Translations under genes and position numbers: made by a program | DNA from: Brucella gallinifaecis | GTDB taxonomy: Bacteria > Pseudomonadota > Alphaproteobacteria > Rhizobiales > Rhizobiaceae | DNA: 64,000 nt | NCBI RefSeq assembly: GCF_006476605.1 | Contig: NZ_ML636807.1 | Location: forward strand, 1 to 64,000 | Reading direction: 5' to 3' | Notes under the pieces: generated by a model | What the model saw: the letters and a program-made list of their open reading frames with translations, nothing else | What the model was told of the DNA's origin: nothing | Database searches by the model: none | Shown here: one piece after another, positions 1 through 10,371 of the stretch | Layout of the letters: each line of letters opens with the position of its first letter | Position numbering within the stretch: the first letter of the stretch is position 1

Positions 1-557
1 GAAATTCACAGCCTTACAAACCGTTCCTTCCTCAATACATCAAGCAAACCTAAACCCGCTCAATGCCGCCCAGCTAAAAACTCTTAACATCACTGCCAAA
101 CGCTCTAACTAAACTACAAGGACGAAACAGTCTGCCGCTAGCAGCGTCGCCGCCCTCGTTGATCGCCATATAGACCTCACAAAGACGGGAAGTCAACGGA
201 TAATTCTGCACTTTTGAAGTTTTTTTGACGTTTCCCTATAAATGTCAGTTTTTCCACTGTTCAAACTGTTATAAACGCCACTCTCACAGTCTTTTATCCA
301 AGCGGATATCATAAACTGGCCTCATTTTTTGAATAATGCCTGTGAAAATTTAAAATGCCCCGCGAATTGAAATGCATAATCCTGACGAGTTGACTTACCG
401 CGCCACGACTGACAAAACTCAAGAGCCCGTTTTCGGGACTTCCATAATTAAGGGAAGACACCATATGTCGGAGAGCAGCCTTCTGCTTTCTGAAAAATGA
501 TGTTCATGCACATTCTATAAGTGCATCCAGATTTGAAGAAGGACCTGTAAGAGCAGC
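1..557. other. Gene-free upstream region
   Basis: I find no convincing coding region in the first 557 bases. It is AT-rich, with a T-rich stretch near 200-260, and presumably carries the promoter of the M23 peptidase gene that begins at 558. A truncated neighbour running off the left edge cannot be excluded. Confidence 0.4.
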
Positions 558-2513
558 ATGTATAAATTGGGGCCGCACAATCAGGATCCAGGTGATGAGC
601 CCCCGCTCACTATAGGTGGCCGCAGGCGACCGCCTGATAGACGTGAGGTTTCAACGCGCTGGCTCGCAGGAACTTTTCTGACTGGTGTTACATCCTGTAT
701 GCTTATTGGAGTCGCGCTGTTTGCAGCCCTTGATGGCCGTGAACAATTGGCAACGCCCCCTGAGATTCTTGCTCGCAATGACATGCCCGGTGTCATTACG
801 GATACAAATGCAACCAAGGGATCACGCCTCGTAAGTACGATTTCCAAACAAAAGACCAATGATCGTCGGCGCTTTGATCTATCTACCATGCAAAAAATTG
901 GCGAACGCGAAGTCATTCGAACACGGCCTTTTGAACTTGTCAGCATGGCACTTGCAGTCGAACATCCGACGAACCGGAAATATCCAGCATTTGACGCATT
1001 GTCCGTTTTTTCAGAAGGTTCAGCGCTCCCTCAGTCAACCGATACCGGCCAGATCTATGGAGCCAAGGTGGAGAGTGAGGTCAGTCTGCGGGTGGCTGAC
1101 TTTCCACTTAACAGCGCAAGCTTTGACGCATCAAACGATCTGACCGTCGATGAAGTTGAAAAAGTCGTCCGTGATACGGGTGCCTTGCTGACCGACGGCG
1201 ATGTTCAGGTCGCCTCATTGCATTATGTCGATCCGGCCCGGTTTGGAGGATCGGATTCCTCCTTTGCACTCAGCCCTTCTCTCGGCGTTAAAATCACGCA
1301 GGAAAATGTCAGTATTGCACAACGTGCCGATGATGAAGAAACGACGGATGGTTTCTCCGAAGAGCTCATCCCTTTCCATCAGACAATGAGCATCGATCAA
1401 GCCTTACAGACTGCAGGCTACACAGGCGACGATGCCTCGGATATGGCCGATGCACTTTCAAAGCTGTTAAATTCACCACGTCTGAAAAAGGGAAGCGTAT
1501 TACGCGTCGGTACAGAGACCCGGAATGGCAGCGATCAGATCGTGCGGTCCAGTGTCTATAATCATACGACACATCTGGTAACCGTCTCACTCAATGATCA
1601 CAATCAATATGTACCCTCTGATCAGCCTGAAGACACGCCGCTTCTTGCCTCTGCATTCGACGGTGATGCGCCGCCAACAGCGATTCGTGGTAACCTTCCG
1701 AGTGTATATGATGGAATCAGCCGTGCAGCTCTCGCCTATGGCATGACAGAAACCATGCGCGAGCAACTGGTAAAAATGCTTGCAAGCGATGTTGATCTTC
1801 AAGCACGCCTTTCGCAAAAGGATAAGATTGATGCCTTCTTTTCGCTGCCCGATGACCCGGACAAGCCGGATGGGGATTCGCAGCTTCTTTTTGTTAAGGC
1901 AAATTTCAGCGGCATAACGCGCAAGTTCTACCGCTATCAGGCACCCGACGGCAGCGTTGATTATTTCAATGAAGAGGGCAAAAGCGCCAAGCAATTCCTG
2001 CTGCGCAATCCTGTGCCCAATGGTGTATTCCGCTCTCCATTCGGCATGCGTCGTCATCCAATTCTTGGCTATAGCCGCATGCATACCGGTGTTGACTGGG
2101 CGGCACCCCGTGGAACCCCTATCATTGCATCGGGCAATGGCGTCGTTGAAAAGGCCGGCTGGACCAATGGCTATGGCAATCAGACTTTAATTCGTCATGC
2201 CAATGGCTATGTCAGCAGCTATAATCACCAGAACGCAATTGCACGCGGCGTAACCGCCGGTGCCCGGGTTCGTCAGGGGCAGGTTATCGGCTATGTCGGT
2301 TCAACGGGCCTTTCGACCGGACCACATTTGCATTACGAACTCATCGTCAATGGTACCAAAGTTGATCCGCTTCGCATTCGCCTTCCGGATAACAAGGCAC
2401 TCAAAGGCAACGAACTCGAAGCCTTCAAACAGGAACGTGATCGCATCGACACATTGTTGAACACAGACGATGCAGGCACCAAGCTTGCATCCAGCGCATC
2501 GACGAAAAGCTAA
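558..2513 (+). CDS. Membrane-anchored M23 family metalloendopeptidase
   Basis: A 651-residue protein with a cytoplasmic, basic N-terminus, one membrane segment at about residues 35-58, a long periplasmic region, and a C-terminal LytM/M23 peptidase domain at roughly 495-605. Zinc and catalytic motifs are complete: HTGVD (His about 509, Asp about 513) and GPHLHYE (His about 590 and 592). M23 enzymes with intact motifs cut peptidoglycan cross-links, so this is probably an active periplasmic murein hydrolase and not a degenerate EnvC/NlpD-type activator. An AAGAAGGA sequence lies upstream of the ATG, at rather long spacing. It converges with an L,D-transpeptidase gene, leaving only five bases between the stops. 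Confidence 0.9.
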   Translation: MYKLGPHNQDPGDEPPLTIGGRRRPPDRREVSTRWLAGTFLTGVTSCMLIGVALFAALDGREQLATPPEILARNDMPGVITDTNATKGSRLVSTISKQKTNDRRRFDLSTMQKIGEREVIRTRPFELVSMALAVEHPTNRKYPAFDALSVFSEGSALPQSTDTGQIYGAKVESEVSLRVADFPLNSASFDASNDLTVDEVEKVVRDTGALLTDGDVQVASLHYVDPARFGGSDSSFALSPSLGVKITQENVSIAQRADDEETTDGFSEELIPFHQTMSIDQALQTAGYTGDDASDMADALSKLLNSPRLKKGSVLRVGTETRNGSDQIVRSSVYNHTTHLVTVSLNDHNQYVPSDQPEDTPLLASAFDGDAPPTAIRGNLPSVYDGISRAALAYGMTETMREQLVKMLASDVDLQARLSQKDKIDAFFSLPDDPDKPDGDSQLLFVKANFSGITRKFYRYQAPDGSVDYFNEEGKSAKQFLLRNPVPNGVFRSPFGMRRHPILGYSRMHTGVDWAAPRGTPIIASGNGVVEKAGWTNGYGNQTLIRHANGYVSSYNHQNAIARGVTAGARVRQGQVIGYVGSTGLSTGPHLHYELIVNGTKVDPLRIRLPDNKALKGNELEAFKQERDRIDTLLNTDDAGTKLASSASTKS

Positions 2514-2518
2514 TTCCA

Positions 2519-3904
2519 TTATTCCGTAAATTCAACGCTCACGCCCGGCTTTACAAGCTTGGCCAGCTCTTCCGCATCCCAATTGGTCAAGCGGACACAA
2601 CCATGGCTTGATGTCTTGCCGATACGTGAAGGATCCGGGGTACCATGTATTCCGTAAGTTGGTTTTGAAAGTGCTATCCACACAGTTCCGACCGGCCCAT
2701 TTGGCCCCGGAGGAATCGTCAAAACCTTGTCATTGCTGCCCTGCTTGAAATTGATCTTCGGATTATAGGTGTAATTCGGATTGATCGCGATACGCTGCAC
2801 CTGCACAATACCGGATGGCGATGGTGTGTCCGATGAACCAATTGTTGACGGATAGGCCACAACCAGCTTGCCATTTTCATCATAACCGCGAACCTGCTTG
2901 CGCCCTTTATCAGCGATAATGCGTGCAACTTTAGCGCGGACAGGCTTGCCAATATTGGGAACTTTCACAATGGAACCCGGCTGGTTGAAATTCACTCCCG
3001 GATTGATCTCCTTGAGATAAGCCTCGTCAATATGAAACTTTTCACCCAGCATTTCCGCCACCGACGTATAGGCCATGGCCGGAAGCTGTGCTTTATGCGC
3101 ATAATCAACCGGAATCGACGCTACATATTGGCGACCGACATCTTCATTGGTGATCATATATTCTGTAAAAGCCGGACCACCGCTAGCTTGTAACTCGGCT
3201 TCAATTGCCGCTTCATCGTTTGGATTAAGAAACTTCCCCGTTATCTCGCTATAAGCAGCCGCAGCCTTGTCCACATTGCTGCCTGAACGACCATCAATCA
3301 CACCCGGCGAAGCACCGGCACGATCCAACAAAACCTGATAAGCAGCGATCTTCTGTTTTGCACCCTGCCCTTTCGGCATTTCAATAGCTGGCGTCATATC
3401 ATCAGCATTGGGCAAAGCACGAGGATAGGTTGATGGCGGATGATAGGCCGGATCACGATTGATCCCCGCTGTGGTTGAATCCATATCAGGATAGTCAATT
3501 CCTGGCGGCGGGAGTTCAGACCGCTGAACCTGTCCATCCCGATTATAGTCATAAGCCGGCGCGGACGGTGCTTCAGGATAATAATTCGGATCTTCCGGCA
3601 CATTGCCGAAACCATCATACTGCCCACCACCATTTGCATAACGACCAGAATCGCGCGGGTCTTCAATGTGAAGAACACGTCCACGACGATCGATCGTGAC
3701 TTGCCGGCCATATTCATCGGTATAAACGCGCACACCGCGATCCTGGACACGATTATGTCCCCAATCGAAAAGCTGCGCCAGTTGCACGGGCTGAGAATCA
3801 TGCTTCATCGTATCGCGCCCATTCGCAACGGCAGAGCCACCTGCTGCAAGAAGAATTGCAGAGCCAAACAGACCAAAACAAATCATGCGGAAGAGATGCG
3901 ACAT
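2519..3904 (-). CDS. L,D-transpeptidase (YkuD domain) with signal peptide
   Basis: A 461-residue secreted protein. The N-terminus (Arg, then a hydrophobic stretch ending near AVANG) is a signal peptide. A Pro/Tyr/Asp-rich linker follows, then a peptidoglycan-binding-like region around 185-240, a LysM-like segment around 275-320, and a C-terminal YkuD domain ending with SHGCVRL (catalytic Cys about 436, His about 434). YkuD enzymes make 3-3 cross-links in murein or attach proteins to it; in Rhizobiales they are numerous and drive polar wall growth. The gene converges with the M23 peptidase. The substrate cannot be told from sequence. Confidence 0.9.
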   Translation of the reverse strand: MSHLFRMICFGLFGSAILLAAGGSAVANGRDTMKHDSQPVQLAQLFDWGHNRVQDRGVRVYTDEYGRQVTIDRRGRVLHIEDPRDSGRYANGGGQYDGFGNVPEDPNYYPEAPSAPAYDYNRDGQVQRSELPPPGIDYPDMDSTTAGINRDPAYHPPSTYPRALPNADDMTPAIEMPKGQGAKQKIAAYQVLLDRAGASPGVIDGRSGSNVDKAAAAYSEITGKFLNPNDEAAIEAELQASGGPAFTEYMITNEDVGRQYVASIPVDYAHKAQLPAMAYTSVAEMLGEKFHIDEAYLKEINPGVNFNQPGSIVKVPNIGKPVRAKVARIIADKGRKQVRGYDENGKLVVAYPSTIGSSDTPSPSGIVQVQRIAINPNYTYNPKINFKQGSNDKVLTIPPGPNGPVGTVWIALSKPTYGIHGTPDPSRIGKTSSHGCVRLTNWDAEELAKLVKPGVSVEFTE

Positions 3905-4026
3905 ACAAGAAACCCTGAATTACCCTAGTATTAGGGATGCAACCATATGGTTAACAATTAATTACTCAATACAGCAAATGCCATATGAACCCGGCATGAA
4001 GATGGTATTGAACATCGACATTTCAT

Positions 4027-4057
4027 AAAAAAACGCCGCAATCAAATGATTGCGGCG
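4027..4057 (-). terminator. Rho-independent terminator of clpB
   Basis: A ten-base-pair stem (CGCCGCAATC with GATTGCGGCG) and a short loop, followed on the reverse strand by a run of seven T. It lies about 25 bases after the clpB stop codon. Confidence 0.85.
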
Positions 4058-4081
4058 CTTGTTTGTGATGACAGAAAAGTC

Positions 4082-6703
4082 TCAATCCTTTTCATCTTCC
4101 TTCACCGGCTCACCTTCACCCATCACACGGATAGGGCGAAAGTTCAGCCGGTCAGAGCCAGGCAGTATCTTGACGATGGAACCATCAAGAATATCCCCCA
4201 GCAAAATGCGCTCAGCCAGCGGGTCCTGAACTTCTTTCTGGATAACGCGCTTCAATGGACGCGCACCATAAGCCGGGTCATAACCCTTGTTTGCCAGCCA
4301 TTCGCGTGCATCATCTTCAAGTTCCAGCGTGATCTTTCGATCATGCAACAGAGCTTGCAACCGCTTCATCTGGATATCGACAATCGAGCCCATATCTTCA
4401 CGACGCAAACGATGGAACAGGATGATTTCATCAACACGGTTGAGGAATTCCGGCCTGAACGAGGCCCGTACGACACCCATCACCTCTTCACGAACGCTTT
4501 CAACATCATCCGTCTCGCCAAGATTGACCAGATATTCAGCGCCAAGATTCGATGTCATGATGATAAGCGTATTGCGGAAATCAACCGTTCGCCCCTGACC
4601 ATCCGTCAGACGACCATCATCAAGAACCTGCAACAGCACGTTGAAGACATCCGGGTGTGCCTTTTCGATCTCATCGAACAGGATCACCTGATATGGCCTG
4701 CGCCGCACAGATTCCGTCAAAACACCACCTTCCTCATAGCCAACATAGCCCGGAGGTGCACCAATCAGCCGGCTCACAGAATGTTTCTCCATGAATTCCG
4801 ACATATCAATGCGAACCATTGCCGTGTCGTCCTGAAACAGGAACGAAGCCAGCGCCTTGGTCAGCTCGGTCTTACCCACACCTGTTGGCCCAAGGAAAAT
4901 GAACGAGCCGATTGGCCGGTTCGGATCCTGAAGTCCGGCGCGTGCACGACGAACAGCTTTGGAAACGGCCTGAACCGCTTCGCCCTGGCCGACGACCCGT
5001 TTGCCGATTTCGTCTTCCATGCGCAAAAGCTTTTCGCGCTCCCCTTCCAGCATCCTCTCAACGGGGATTCCGGTCCAGCGCGAAACAATCTGGCCGACAT
5101 GTTCAGGCGTTACGGTTTCCTCAAGAAGCGAGCCTTTATTCTCATGACTTTCCGCTTCAACAAGCTGCTTTTCAAGCTGTGGAATTGTACCATAGGCCAG
5201 TTCACCAGCCTTCTGGAACTCCCCACTGCGCTGGGCAATTGCCAAAGCATTGCGCGCTTCTTCAAGCTGGCGCTTCAAGTCAGCTGCAAGTCCCAGTTTC
5301 TGCTTTTCAGCCTGCCACTTCGCTGTCAATTCCGCCGATTCTTCTTCCAGATCAGACAGTTCTTTTTCAAGACGCTGCAAACGATCAATCGAAGCCGCAT
5401 CGGTTTCGACTTTCAAAGCTTCACGCTCGATCTTAAGCTGCATTGCACGGCGATCGATCTCGTCGAGTTCTTCCGGCTTTGAATCGACCTGCATGCGCAG
5501 ACGCGATGCGGCTTCATCAACAAGGTCAATGGCCTTGTCTGGCAGAAAACGGTCCGTGATATAACGGTTTGAAAGTGTTGCAGCCGCGACAAGTGCCGAA
5601 TCAGAAACGCGGACCTTGTGATGCTGCTCATATTTTTCCTTCAAACCGCGAAGGATCGAAATCGTGTCTTCAACAGTTGGCTCATCGACAAATACCGGCT
5701 GGAAACGACGCGCAAGCGCTGCATCCTTCTCGACATATTTGCGATATTCCTCAAGCGTGGTTGCGCCAACACAGTGCAACTCACCACGCGCAAGCGCAGG
5801 CTTGAGCAAGTTTGAAGCATCCATCGCGCCATCAGACTTGCCTGCACCGACAAGCGTATGCATTTCATCGATGAACAGGATAATCTGACCGGCAGCGGCT
5901 TGCGTTTCTGAAAGCACAGCCTTCAGACGTTCTTCAAACTCACCGCGATATTTCGCACCGGCAATCAGCGCCCCCATATCAAGCGCCATCAACTGCTTGT
6001 CTTTAAGCGATTCCGGCACATCACCATTGACGATACGAAGCGCCAGACCTTCGGCAATAGCCGTCTTGCCAACGCCAGGCTCGCCAATCAGCACCGGATT
6101 GTTCTTGGTACGGCGCGAGAGAACCTGAATCGTCCGGCGAATTTCTTCGTCACGTCCAATAACCGGATCAAGCTTGCCCGCACGCGCGTCTTCCGTCAGA
6201 TCACGCGCATATTTTTTCAGCGCATCATAATTGCTTTCAGCAGAGGCGGAATCGGCAGTGCGGCCTTTACGCATATCATTGATAACCTTGTTAAGCGCAG
6301 TCGGCGTAACACCGGCAGCAGCCAGAATTTCAGACGTTTTTGCAGATTTTTCGATAGCAAGAGCTGTCAGCAAACGCTCAACCGTGACAAAGCTGTCACC
6401 GGCCTTGCTTGCCAGTTCTTCGGCAAGCGTAAAAACCTTTGCCAGCGGCTGCGCCAGATATAATTGATCATTGCCACCGCTTACTTTTGGTAATTTTTCG
6501 AGCGCTGCCTGCAAGCCAAGACGCACATCTGCGATTCGCCCACCGGCACGCTCGACAAGCGATGCCACAAGCCCCTCGTCATCATCGACGAGCACTTTTA
6601 AAAGATGCTCCGGGGTAAACTGCTGATTGCCGGAAGAAAGGGCAAAAGTCTGGGCCGACTGAATAAAGCCACGGACCCGTTCAGTGTATTTCTCGATATT
6701 CAT
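4082..6703 (-). CDS. clpB: ATP-dependent disaggregase ClpB
   Basis: Hsp100 chaperone that works with DnaK to pull apart aggregated proteins. With the start at [10 protein letters not shown] the protein is 873 residues, close to the usual 860. The N-terminal Clp repeat domain, two AAA+ modules (Walker [10 protein letters not shown] near residue 205 and GPTGVGKTE near 610-620) and the middle-domain coiled coil between them (about 400-530) are all present. An upstream in-frame start at 6781 would add 26 unrelated residues; I prefer 6703 because AGGAGA stands just before that ATG and homologues begin MNxEKYTER. A sigma-32-like promoter lies upstream. Confidence 0.97.
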   Translation of the reverse strand: MNIEKYTERVRGFIQSAQTFALSSGNQQFTPEHLLKVLVDDDEGLVASLVERAGGRIADVRLGLQAALEKLPKVSGGNDQLYLAQPLAKVFTLAEELASKAGDSFVTVERLLTALAIEKSAKTSEILAAAGVTPTALNKVINDMRKGRTADSASAESNYDALKKYARDLTEDARAGKLDPVIGRDEEIRRTIQVLSRRTKNNPVLIGEPGVGKTAIAEGLALRIVNGDVPESLKDKQLMALDMGALIAGAKYRGEFEERLKAVLSETQAAAGQIILFIDEMHTLVGAGKSDGAMDASNLLKPALARGELHCVGATTLEEYRKYVEKDAALARRFQPVFVDEPTVEDTISILRGLKEKYEQHHKVRVSDSALVAAATLSNRYITDRFLPDKAIDLVDEAASRLRMQVDSKPEELDEIDRRAMQLKIEREALKVETDAASIDRLQRLEKELSDLEEESAELTAKWQAEKQKLGLAADLKRQLEEARNALAIAQRSGEFQKAGELAYGTIPQLEKQLVEAESHENKGSLLEETVTPEHVGQIVSRWTGIPVERMLEGEREKLLRMEDEIGKRVVGQGEAVQAVSKAVRRARAGLQDPNRPIGSFIFLGPTGVGKTELTKALASFLFQDDTAMVRIDMSEFMEKHSVSRLIGAPPGYVGYEEGGVLTESVRRRPYQVILFDEIEKAHPDVFNVLLQVLDDGRLTDGQGRTVDFRNTLIIMTSNLGAEYLVNLGETDDVESVREEVMGVVRASFRPEFLNRVDEIILFHRLRREDMGSIVDIQMKRLQALLHDRKITLELEDDAREWLANKGYDPAYGARPLKRVIQKEVQDPLAERILLGDILDGSIVKILPGSDRLNFRPIRVMGEGEPVKEDEKD

Positions 6704-6792
6704 ATTGTCTCCTTTTCCCTCCGACCCATTCTGGCATCGGAAGATATTGGGTGACGGAGCCCCCGTTTTCGGCTGGCTCACTATCCAAGGAG

Positions 6793-6823
6793 AAATATGG
6801 GAAGATCAGGAAGCTTCGGCAAG
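6793..6823 (-). promoter_or_regulatory. Candidate RpoH (sigma-32) promoter of clpB
   Basis: On the reverse strand CTTG (6820-6823) is followed after 18 bases by CCCATATTT (6793-6801). This matches the heat-shock promoter pattern CTTG-N17/18-CCCATNT. Transcription would start near 6786, giving a leader of about 80 bases. Both the sequence match and the downstream gene fit RpoH control; this has not been tested. Confidence 0.6.
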
Positions 6824-6848
6824 AGCAGACAAGCCATTAATATGCAAA

Positions 6849-6880
6849 TAAAATGGCGCAGTTTTCCGCGCCATTTTTAA
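6849..6880 (-). terminator. Terminator after the DUF4167 gene
   Basis: Hairpin with arms AAATGGCGC and GCGCCATTT around an eight-base loop, T-rich on both sides, about 30 bases past the stop of the upstream reverse-strand gene. It separates that gene from clpB. Confidence 0.7.
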
Positions 6881-6907
6881 ATATCAAAAATATTGTCACT
6901 TCAGCAA

Positions 6908-7882
6908 TTATGCATCCGAATCGGCTGTTTCAGGAACTTCATCCTTGGGAACACGACGCGGACGTCCCGGACGACGGGTGACGCGAACTGGCGCTTCTTC
7001 TTTAGCCGGAGCTTCAGCTGCAGCTTCAACAACCGGAGCTGGCTTTTCAACAACAGCTTCTGCTTCTGCTGCAACCTTGGCAGGCTTTTCAGCACGCACT
7101 GTTTTGCGAACCGCCGGAGTTTCGGTAATGGTCGTTTCGGTAATGGTCGTTTCAGCAACGGGCGTTTCAACGTCAGGCTTCTCAATAACGGGTGCCTGAA
7201 CCTGAACCGGCGCCTGAACCGGCTGTTCGTCAGCAGTTGCCGAAGCAATGGCTGCCTCTACAACTGGCTGTTCAGATGTTTCATCTGCATTGAAGCGTTC
7301 GCGCTGCGGGCGGCGACCGCGTCCAAGACGGCGCTGATCACGACCGTCGCGGGCATCACGGCCATCACGACCTTCACGACCTTCACGTGGCTGCGAACGA
7401 TTATCCGGGCGATTGTCGGAACGATTGTCCAAACGGCTTTCATTGCCATCTTCGCCATAAACAACTTCAGCAGGCGTACCTTCGATAACAGGCTGCGGTC
7501 CCGAACCATTAACTGGCTGATGCACAGGAACAGCTGGCGCAAGACCGCTTTCATCCTCATCACCACCATCATTGTCAAAGTTTTCTTCGCGCTGATAAGG
7601 AATATTCTGCGCTGCCATGGCAGCCATGATGATGCGGTTGTAATGCTCTGCGTGCTGAAGATAATTTTCAGCCATAACACGATCACCGGACGCCTGCGCA
7701 TCACGCGCCAATGTCGTATATTTTTCTGCAATATGTTGCGCATTGCCACGGATCTTAACATCCGGGCCATTGCTTTCATAATTACGCGACAGAGGATTGG
7801 GGCCCTTGCGGTTGTTATTGTTATTGTTATTATTGTTATTGCCCCGTCCGCGCATGCGCCTGTTCTGCTGTGCTGGCCTCAT
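6908..7882 (-). CDS. DUF4167 domain-containing protein
   Basis: A 324-residue, very polar protein. The N-terminus is basic with a run of ten asparagines (residues 15-24). A conserved block at about 28-90 (NPLSRNYESNGPDVKIRGNA, then a helical AEKYTTLARDAQ region) is the DUF4167 domain. The rest is low-complexity: an Arg/Asp/Gly-rich stretch near 155-195, then an Ala/Pro/Glu/Val-rich tail resembling an RNA-associated or disordered scaffold. No enzyme motif is visible. The family is common upstream of prmC-prfA in Rhizobiales; its function is unknown to me. The RGR/RDGRD composition hints at nucleic-acid binding, which is inference. Confidence 0.85.
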   Translation of the reverse strand: MRPAQQNRRMRGRGNNNNNNNNNNRKGPNPLSRNYESNGPDVKIRGNAQHIAEKYTTLARDAQASGDRVMAENYLQHAEHYNRIIMAAMAAQNIPYQREENFDNDGGDEDESGLAPAVPVHQPVNGSGPQPVIEGTPAEVVYGEDGNESRLDNRSDNRPDNRSQPREGREGRDGRDARDGRDQRRLGRGRRPQRERFNADETSEQPVVEAAIASATADEQPVQAPVQVQAPVIEKPDVETPVAETTITETTITETPAVRKTVRAEKPAKVAAEAEAVVEKPAPVVEAAAEAPAKEEAPVRVTRRPGRPRRVPKDEVPETADSDA

Positions 7883-8293
7883 CGTCTTCTCTTTTCAGAT
7901 TAAAGGGCGTCAAATTCCCGTAGCTTAAAGCCACCGGCTTCGCATTATCGAGCCATGGAGGAAGCACACCCTAAAACTTCCCACATATCGAATAGTTAAG
8001 AGCTTCGCATTGCCCATAAAGGACAAGACGAATTGTTCGGCTTGGTATTTTGCAAGACTCTCCGAAAAGAAAACCCTTCGGAACTATTTTTGAAAGTCGT
8101 GCACTTCCGTACAAACCATCCCCTGAGAAAAACCCTCACGGGAGCATGACCTGATCGTCATGGAGCATTTCCGCCACCGCCCTCAAGCGGGCAAAACCAT
8201 TCTGGCTGTATACGGTGGCTGGAAACTAAACGGCTTCGCCGCAAATTCCAAGCGCTTTTTTGACCTCATCGAGCGTTTTTTAACACCCACCCA
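7883..8293. other. Gene-free spacer between prmC and the DUF4167 gene
   Basis: About 410 bases without a supported gene. Short open frames exist but lack a plausible ribosome-binding site or protein-like composition. It should hold the promoter of the DUF4167 gene and the end of the prmC-prfA transcript. I see no strong terminator hairpin. Confidence 0.5.
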
Positions 8294-9199
8294 TCAAACA
8301 TCCACAAAATCTGCAAAATCGGCAATATCTGCAAAATTGGAATGTCTGAAAACCATAGCCCTTCTATGACCACCAAGATCACACGCTGAATTGATCAAAT
8401 GGCAGTCAGCGCGTTCAAAAATAGCTTTCACGTCGTTAAACTGACCTGCGCCAATTTCCACGGCAATTATGCCATTCTGATATAGATATGCGCAGGCTTC
8501 GCTTGCAAGGGCACGATAAAAATCAAGCCCGTCATCGCCACCATCCAGTGCTGCCAGCGGATCATGCTCACGCACTTCACGCGACAAATCATCAATATCC
8601 TTACTCGGAATATAAGGCGGGTTTGAGACAATAAGATGAAACTTGCCGCTCACATTTGCAAACCAGTCGCTTTTCAGTGCAGCAAACTGCCTGCTCACCC
8701 CATTGGCGGCAGCATTGATCCGCGCCATGGCAAGCGCACCATCGGCAACATCAAGTCCTATACCATTGAGCTTCTCAAACTGGTGCAGAAGAGCAATCAC
8801 GATAGCACCGGTGCCTGTGCCCATATCGAGCATCAGCGCCCGACCATGCTGTTCAATGATCTTTTCTACATAAGGCGAGACCAGTTCCACCAATACTTCC
8901 GTATCAGGACGAGGCTCCAATGTTTGTGGTGAAAGACGAAATGGCAGACCAAAAAACTCGCGCACACCGATTATTCGATGCACCGGCTCGCCAGCAATAC
9001 GGCGCTCAAGCCCCTCATTTAACAGCGCAATCTGCTCCTGATCAATAAGCTTTTCCGGCCATGAAACCAGATCAAGCAGCTGCGCACCGGTGGCCCATTC
9101 AACAAGCAGCTGCGCATCAAGATCAGGCGTGTCTATGGCCGCTTCGCGCAACCGCAAACGGCTGGACATCATCAGCTTGTCAAGTCGTTCGGCGCTCAC
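8294..9199 (-). CDS. prmC: Release factor glutamine methyltransferase PrmC
   Basis: N5-glutamine methyltransferase that modifies the GGQ glutamine of release factors. The 301-residue protein has the helical N-terminal domain, the SAM-binding motif [11 protein letters not shown] near residue 125 and the signature [10 protein letters not shown] near 190, in which NPPY holds the substrate glutamine. Its start overlaps the stop of prfA by four bases, so enzyme and substrate are translationally coupled. The last dozen residues ([12 protein letters not shown]) look like a repeat-derived extension, encoded by short direct repeats at about 8300-8340. Confidence 0.95.
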   Translation of the reverse strand: MSAERLDKLMMSSRLRLREAAIDTPDLDAQLLVEWATGAQLLDLVSWPEKLIDQEQIALLNEGLERRIAGEPVHRIIGVREFFGLPFRLSPQTLEPRPDTEVLVELVSPYVEKIIEQHGRALMLDMGTGTGAIVIALLHQFEKLNGIGLDVADGALAMARINAAANGVSRQFAALKSDWFANVSGKFHLIVSNPPYIPSKDIDDLSREVREHDPLAALDGGDDGLDFYRALASEACAYLYQNGIIAVEIGAGQFNDVKAIFERADCHLINSACDLGGHRRAMVFRHSNFADIADFADFVDV

Positions 9200-10275
9200 G
9201 CGTTTTCGCCCAGTTCCATCAGCAATGCAGTCTGATGATCAGAAATCAGCGCATCAACCAGCTCGTCAAGTTCTCCCATCATCACACGATCGAGCTTGTA
9301 AAGCGTCAGGTTGATACGATGATCGGTCACGCGCCCCTGTGGAAAATTATAAGTGCGGATACGTTCAGAACGATCCCCGGACCCCACCTGACTGCGACGG
9401 GACTCTGATCGTTCGCTGTCGGCTTTCTGGCGTTCCATATCATAAAGACGGGCACGCAGAATCTGCATGGCACGGGCACGGTTCTGATGCTGGGATTTTT
9501 CTGCCTGCACCACCATGATGCCGGTTGGAATATGTGTGATACGCACGGCAGAATCAGTCGTGTTGACGTGCTGGCCACCGGCGCCGGAAGCCCGCATCGT
9601 ATCGATACGAATATCTTCATTACGAACTTCAACATCAATCTCTTCGGCTTCGGGCAGAACGGCGACTGTTGCGGCAGAAGTATGGATACGTCCCCCGGCT
9701 TCCGTTTCCGGCACACGCTGCACGCGATGCACACCTGATTCGAACTTCAGTTTGGAGAATACCCCCTTGCCCGAAACAGTAGCGATAATTTCCTTATAGC
9801 CCCCCGCATCGCCTTCACTGGCAGAGACCAGTTCAACACGCCAGCCTTTTTCAGAAGCAAAGCGTTCATACATGCGAAAAAGATCGCCAGCAAAAAGCGC
9901 CGCTTCCAGACCGCCCGTACCTGCACGGATTTCCAAAATGGCATTTTTCTCATCCGCCGCATCTTTCGGCAGAAGCAGAATCTGCACTTCCTGTTCCAGC
10001 ACTTCGATACGCTTTTCAACTTCGGGCATTTCTTCCAGCGCCAGTGCACGCATTTCAGCATCAGTCGAAACATCATCGCGCATTGCAACCAGATCACGCA
10101 GTTCATGACACGCATCAGTCAGTTCACGGATTTTGCCAACAACTTCCTGAAGCTCGGAATATTCGGAAGCCAGCTTCACATAGGTTTCAGAATCGGGATT
10201 GTTGGCCATCTGGCTTTCAATCATCGAAAACCGCTTGAGAAGCTGGTCCATCCGGTCCTGTGGCAATGCGATCAT
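9196..10275 (-). CDS. prfA: Peptide chain release factor 1
   Basis: Recognises UAA and UAG on the ribosome and releases the peptide. At 359 residues it has normal length. The catalytic GGQ lies in [17 protein letters not shown] near residue 234, followed by the conserved [18 protein letters not shown] block. The start at 10275 is preceded by AGGACA. The four-base overlap with prmC makes an operon whose product methylates this GGQ. RF1 reads UAG, the stop codon that the repeat elements of this window supply to several genes. Confidence 0.97.
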   Translation of the reverse strand: MIALPQDRMDQLLKRFSMIESQMANNPDSETYVKLASEYSELQEVVGKIRELTDACHELRDLVAMRDDVSTDAEMRALALEEMPEVEKRIEVLEQEVQILLLPKDAADEKNAILEIRAGTGGLEAALFAGDLFRMYERFASEKGWRVELVSASEGDAGGYKEIIATVSGKGVFSKLKFESGVHRVQRVPETEAGGRIHTSAATVAVLPEAEEIDVEVRNEDIRIDTMRASGAGGQHVNTTDSAVRITHIPTGIMVVQAEKSQHQNRARAMQILRARLYDMERQKADSERSESRRSQVGSGDRSERIRTYNFPQGRVTDHRINLTLYKLDRVMMGELDELVDALISDHQTALLMELGENA

Positions 10276-10371
10276 TGGTATGTCCTGAAATCTTTATACG
10301 TTACGCGAAAAGGCAAAATCAGGCACAGCACAGACAGCACCATCCCCAATGATGTAGAAGAATTTTCTACG

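Noticed and set aside
4046-5482. Long forward frame of 478 codons
   Set aside because: It is antisense to clpB, which has full AAA+ motifs, and its composition is not protein-like.
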